Source: Myxococcus stipitatus DSM 14675
GTDB lineage: Bacteria > Myxococcota > Myxococcia > Myxococcales > Myxococcaceae
DNA length: 64,000 nt
Direction of reading: 5' to 3'
Assembly: GCF_000331735.1 (NCBI RefSeq)
Contig: NC_020126.1
Location: forward strand, 9,861,501 to 9,925,500
Under the pieces are notes generated by a model. It ran no database searches and was not told the DNA's origin. It saw nothing but the letters and a program-made list of their open reading frames with translations. Of the stretch, positions 60,839 through 64,000 are shown one piece after another (positions within the stretch are counted from its first letter, which is position 1; each line of letters begins with the position of its first letter). The position numbers and the translations under genes are program-made.

Positions 60839-61426
60839 CTAGCGGGCCTTCAGGTTCTGGGCGACGAAGTCCCAGTTGACCAGGTGGTTCAGGAACGTCT
60901 CGATGAACTTCGGCCGCAGGTTGCGGTAGTCGATGTAGTAGGCGTGCTCCCACACATCGATGGTCAGCAGGGCCTTCTGGCCGTGCTTCATCGGCAGGTC
61001 CGCGTTGCTCGTCTTGGTGACGGCCAGCTTGCCGTCCTTGTCCGCGACCAGCCACGCCCAGCCGGAGCCGAACTGCGTCGCGGCGGCGGTGGAGAAGTCC
61101 TCCTTGAACTTGGCGAAGGAGCCGAAGTCCCGGTTGATGGCCGCCAGCAGGTCGCCCGTCGGCTCACCGCCGCCCTTGGGCTTCATGCAGTTCCAGAAGA
61201 AGGTGTGGTTCCAGACCTGCGCCGCGTTGTTGAACACGCCACCGTCGCTGCTCAGGATGATCTCCTCCAGCGACTTGCTCGCCTCGGGCTTGCCATCCAG
61301 CAGCTTGTTCAGGTTGTTGACGTAGGCGGCGTGGTGCTTGTCGTAGTGGTACGAGAAGGTCTCCTCGCTCATGTGAGGAGCCAGCGCGTCCTTCTTGTAC
61401 GGGAGTTCGGGCAGGGCGAAGGGCAT
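60839..61426 (-). CDS. sodB: Superoxide dismutase, Fe type
   Basis: 195 residues, normal family length. Metal ligands are H27 (SYHYDKHH), H74 (VWNHTFFW), D157 and H161 (DVWEHAYY). Gln at position 70 (NNAAQVWNH) in the N-terminal half is the usual sign of the iron form. No signal peptide, so it is cytosolic. It converts superoxide to oxygen and hydrogen peroxide. The 146-bp gap to the stress-protein gene (61427-61572) leaves room for its own promoter, none of which could be named. Confidence 0.95.
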   Translation of the reverse strand: MPFALPELPYKKDALAPHMSEETFSYHYDKHHAAYVNNLNKLLDGKPEASKSLEEIILSSDGGVFNNAAQVWNHTFFWNCMKPKGGGEPTGDLLAAINRDFGSFAKFKEDFSTAAATQFGSGWAWLVADKDGKLAVTKTSNADLPMKHGQKALLTIDVWEHAYYIDYRNLRPKFIETFLNHLVNWDFVAQNLKAR

Positions 61427-61572
61427 GGTCGTGACCTTTCCAGGGTAAAGGGAAGCCGAGGACTATCACCCTCCCGGCTCCCACACGGGCTTGACTCCAA
61501 TCCATTGGCGGTCCGCCAACCTACTGACCAACTCCGGACATCCTCAGGTCAACATTCGAGCCACCCCGGGCG

Positions 61573-62862
61573 TCACGGCGAGGGAGGCCGCACCAGCAGC
61601 ACGGGCCGCTCGGTCCGCCCGAGCACCGCCTGTGTCACCGAGCCCAGCACCACGCGCTTGAGCCCCGTGCGTCCGTGGGTCCCCAGCACCAGGGCATCCA
61701 CCGCCAGCCGCTCCGCGGTCTGCACCAGCGCCGTCACCACGTCCTTGGTGCCGGTGACAATCTCCACCTTCACGTGACGCCCCGTGAGCTCCGCCTCGCG
61801 AGGCACCAGCGCCAACAGCCGCCGCTGGTCGCTCTCCACCACCTGCGCGCCCTCCGTGACGTGGACCAGGTGCACCACGCCCCCCGGCGGCACCAGCCCG
61901 AAGGCATGGGCCACGGCGCGGTCGCCCGTCTCGGAGAAGTCCGTGGCCACCATCACCTCGCGGAAGGTGGGCAGCGGCGCGTCCACGCCCACCGTCGCCG
62001 CGTGCGAGGCCACACACGCCACGGACATGCGCGCCAGCCGCAGCGAGTGGTGCGACACGCTCCACATGCGCCCCAGCGCCTTGCGGTGGTGTGTCCCCAC
62101 CACGAGCAGGTCCGCGCGCTCCCGGTCCGCCACCTGCACCAGGTGGTCCGCGATGCGGCCCAGCGAGGACTCCAGCACCGTGCGGGGCACCGCGCCTCCC
62201 ACGGCCAGGGGCGCCATCAGCGCGTCCGTCTCCTTGTCCAACACCGAGAACAGCTCCGGCGTCACCTCCGCCAGCTCCATGGGGCGCGCCAGCCCCAGGC
62301 GCTTGTATTCCTCATCCGGCCAGATGACGCGCGCGCCCACCACCTCCACCAGGCCCCACTCGCGCAGCCCCTTCACCCAGTCGCGCGCGGCGGCGAACGG
62401 CGCGGAGCGGTCCACGCCCAACAGCACCCTCAAGGGCCGCTTGCCCTCCGCCCAGGCCTCCAGCGTCTCCGCGTCGCGCACCGCCAGCAGCGGCACCTCC
62501 AGCGACTGCGCCAGCCGGTCCACCGTCCCGCCCACGCTCAGGAAGGGCGCCTCCTTGCTGGGGGAGGCCGTCACCACCAGCGTCGCCGCGCGGCGCCGCG
62601 CCAGCTCCGCCACCTCCACCGCGGCCTCTCCCGTGCGCAGCTCCTGCTCCACCTGGATGCCGCGCTTGGACAGCCGCCGCGCCTCGTCCCCCAAGGCCGC
62701 CTCCGCCGCTTGGAGCAGGGCCGCGCCAAAGGCCCGGGCGGCGTCGGGATTCAGGACATGCACCAGACACAGCGGCACGTCGGCTTTGCGCGCGAGCGCC
62801 GCGGCGACATCACACGCGCGGCGCGCGGCGTCGGAGAAGTTGGTGGCACAGATGATGGTCAT
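61573..62862 (-). CDS. Universal stress protein with three Usp domains
   Basis: 429 residues from ATG 62862 (MTIICATNFSDAARRACDVA). Three Usp-type alpha/beta domains are visible: 1-140, about 145-285 (VLLGVDRSAPFAAARDWV, LLVVGTHHRKALGRMW) and 300-429 (VMVATDFSETGDRAVAHAF). The last has the ATP-binding signature LVLGTHGRTGLKRVVLGS. The first domain lacks a clear G2xG9 loop, so it may not bind ATP. Probable role in stress survival. It lies 32 bp downstream of the dehydrogenase gene on the same strand, probably one operon. Confidence 0.88.
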   Translation of the reverse strand: MTIICATNFSDAARRACDVAAALARKADVPLCLVHVLNPDAARAFGAALLQAAEAALGDEARRLSKRGIQVEQELRTGEAAVEVAELARRRAATLVVTASPSKEAPFLSVGGTVDRLAQSLEVPLLAVRDAETLEAWAEGKRPLRVLLGVDRSAPFAAARDWVKGLREWGLVEVVGARVIWPDEEYKRLGLARPMELAEVTPELFSVLDKETDALMAPLAVGGAVPRTVLESSLGRIADHLVQVADRERADLLVVGTHHRKALGRMWSVSHHSLRLARMSVACVASHAATVGVDAPLPTFREVMVATDFSETGDRAVAHAFGLVPPGGVVHLVHVTEGAQVVESDQRRLLALVPREAELTGRHVKVEIVTGTKDVVTALVQTAERLAVDALVLGTHGRTGLKRVVLGSVTQAVLGRTERPVLLVRPPSP

Positions 62863-62894
62863 GGGGGTTCTCCTGTCTCCTCTGGCGCACGCGC

Positions 62895-63908
62895 TCACGC
62901 GGGCCGCACTTGTTCGACACGGACTTCATTCTCCAGCGGCTCACCCCGCTCGAAGGCCCGGACGCTGGCCAGCGTGGTGCGCGCGATGCTCACCAGTGCC
63001 TCGCGCGTGAGGAAGGCCTGGTGCGATGTCACCAGCACATTGGGAAAGGTCAACAGGCGCGCCAGCACATCGTCCTGGAGCACCTGGCCGGACAGGTCCT
63101 GGAAGAAGATGCCCTCCTCTTCCTCGTACACGTCCAGGCCCGCGGCGCCCACGTGGCCCGTCTTGAGCGCGTCGATGAGGGCCCGGCTGTCGATGAGCGC
63201 GCCTCGCCCGGTGTTGATGAGCATCACCCCGCGCTTCATCCGCGCCAGGGACTTCGCGTCCACCATGTGCCGGGTCCCCGGCGTCAGCGGGACGTGAAGC
63301 GAGATGACCTCCGCCGAGGAGAACAACGCCTCCAACGGCACATAGCGAGCACCCACCTCCCGCGCGAAGGCCGCGTCCGGCGCCATGTCGAAGCAAACGA
63401 CGTCGCAGCCAAAGCCTCGGAAGATTCGCACGGCCGCGCGACCGATGCGTCCAGTCCCCACCACGCCCACCGTCTTCCCCGCGAGGTCGAAGCCCACCAG
63501 CCCGTCCAGCGAGAAGTTCCAGTCGCGCACCCGCGCGAAGGCGCGAGGGATGTGCCGGTTGAGGGACAACACCAGCGTCACCGCGTGCTCCGCCACCGCG
63601 TGCGGCGAGTACTCCGGCACCCGCGTCACGCGCACGTCCAGCCGCCGCGCGGCCTCCAGGTCGATGTGGTTGTAGCCCGCGGAGCGCGTGGCCACCAGGC
63701 GCACGCCCACCTCGCGCAGCACCTCGAGCGTGGGCGCGTCCAGCCGGTCGTTCACGAACGAGCACACCGCATGGAAGCCCTCCGCCAGCCGTGCGGTCTG
63801 CAACGTCAGCCGGGGCTCCAGGAAGCTCAGCGCATGGCCGAACTCCGCGTTGGCCTCCTCCAATGCGCCGCGGTCATACCGATGGGTGTCGAAGACAGCC
63901 AGCCGCAT
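62895..63908 (-). CDS. D-2-hydroxyacid dehydrogenase (D-lactate dehydrogenase type)
   Basis: 337 residues from ATG 63908 (MRLAVFDTHRYDRGALEEAN), the typical start of this family. The NAD-binding motif is VGVVGTGRIGRAAVRIF, the catalytic Arg lies in LINTGRGALID, the Glu in LDVYEEEEG and the His in VTSHQAFLT. It interconverts pyruvate and D-lactate, or a similar 2-oxoacid pair. Together with the stress-protein gene downstream it may serve energy balance under low oxygen (inference). The last 92 bases of the window (63909-64000) hold only the upstream region of this gene. Confidence 0.88.
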   Translation of the reverse strand: MRLAVFDTHRYDRGALEEANAEFGHALSFLEPRLTLQTARLAEGFHAVCSFVNDRLDAPTLEVLREVGVRLVATRSAGYNHIDLEAARRLDVRVTRVPEYSPHAVAEHAVTLVLSLNRHIPRAFARVRDWNFSLDGLVGFDLAGKTVGVVGTGRIGRAAVRIFRGFGCDVVCFDMAPDAAFAREVGARYVPLEALFSSAEVISLHVPLTPGTRHMVDAKSLARMKRGVMLINTGRGALIDSRALIDALKTGHVGAAGLDVYEEEEGIFFQDLSGQVLQDDVLARLLTFPNVLVTSHQAFLTREALVSIARTTLASVRAFERGEPLENEVRVEQVRPA

Positions 63909-64000
63909 GCCTGCTCTCCCTCCCTTGGGCCGCTCTTGCGCCGCGTCTGGCCGACTGCCAGTGCAACGAGCACACCACGCCTGCGCCACTCGAAGCGCCA

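Noticed and set aside
1..64000. tRNA, rRNA, CRISPR arrays and classical riboswitches
   Set aside because: No cloverleaf with a recognisable anticodon arm, no regularly spaced short repeats and no conserved riboswitch core was seen on reading both strands; a covariance-model scan was not possible.

Overview
The window is about 64 kb of very GC-rich DNA with dense, strongly codon-biased genes. Several markers point to a myxobacterium of the Myxococcaceae (Myxococcus, Corallococcus or Pyxidicoccus): a C-terminal tail of the MYXO-CTERM type on a glycoside hydrolase, a SitA-like lipoprotein toxin remnant next to an Imm11-family immunity gene, a large ECF-like sigma factor, NtrC-type regulation, and many lipoproteins. 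No rRNA, tRNA or CRISPR array was seen. Genus and species cannot be fixed from this window.

Layout. (1) 1-8.9 kb: the tail of a very basic protein, a surface GH15-type glucanohydrolase, a small lipoprotein, a beta-propeller/di-haem protein, a beta-lactamase-fold hydrolase and a four-TM membrane protein. (2) 8.9-26.7 kb: one apparent ten-gene minus-strand operon. In transcription order it encodes an HlyD-type adaptor, an ABC ATPase, four tandem ADOP/MacB-type permeases, a second and unusual ABC ATPase, a fifth permease, a sigma-54 response regulator and its histidine kinase. (3) 26.9-40.0 kb: housekeeping and metabolic genes: acyl-CoA ligase, lone receiver, oligoribonuclease, alpha/beta hydrolase plus phosphoribosyltransferase, PRPP-synthetase-like protein, enoyl-CoA hydratase, M1 aminopeptidase, lipid A acyltransferase, alanine racemase, sigma factor, metallophosphatase.

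(4) 40.0-50.8 kb: an accessory conflict region. A five-gene minus-strand module (DUF2169 protein, ketosynthase-like protein without catalytic residues, PAAR-like protein fused to a metalloprotease, possible inhibitor, HEAT-type TIGR02270 protein) looks like a type VI secretion effector cassette. It lies between two decayed copies of one ancestral unit, metallophosphatase-SitA toxin-Imm11. The left copy kept the phosphatase, and the right copy kept Imm11 and a frameshifted toxin. A second candidate toxin/lipoprotein pair follows at 48.8-50.3 kb.

(5) 51.0-60.8 kb: a Spo0M-HEAT protein and a paraoxonase-like arylesterase, then the most novel part of the window. Three tandem, diverged copies of a two-gene cassette each pair a membrane-anchored cysteine-rich protein with an exported ankyrin-repeat protein translationally coupled by an ATGA overlap. 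A 36-bp block with a perfect 6+6 inverted repeat is preserved directly upstream of each cassette although the surrounding spacer has diverged. No function is known to me for this system. (6) 60.8-64 kb: Fe-type superoxide dismutase, a three-domain universal stress protein and a D-2-hydroxyacid dehydrogenase.

Start codons were chosen from family starts, Shine-Dalgarno spacing and overlaps with neighbours. No database search was possible, so family names rest on recognised motifs.
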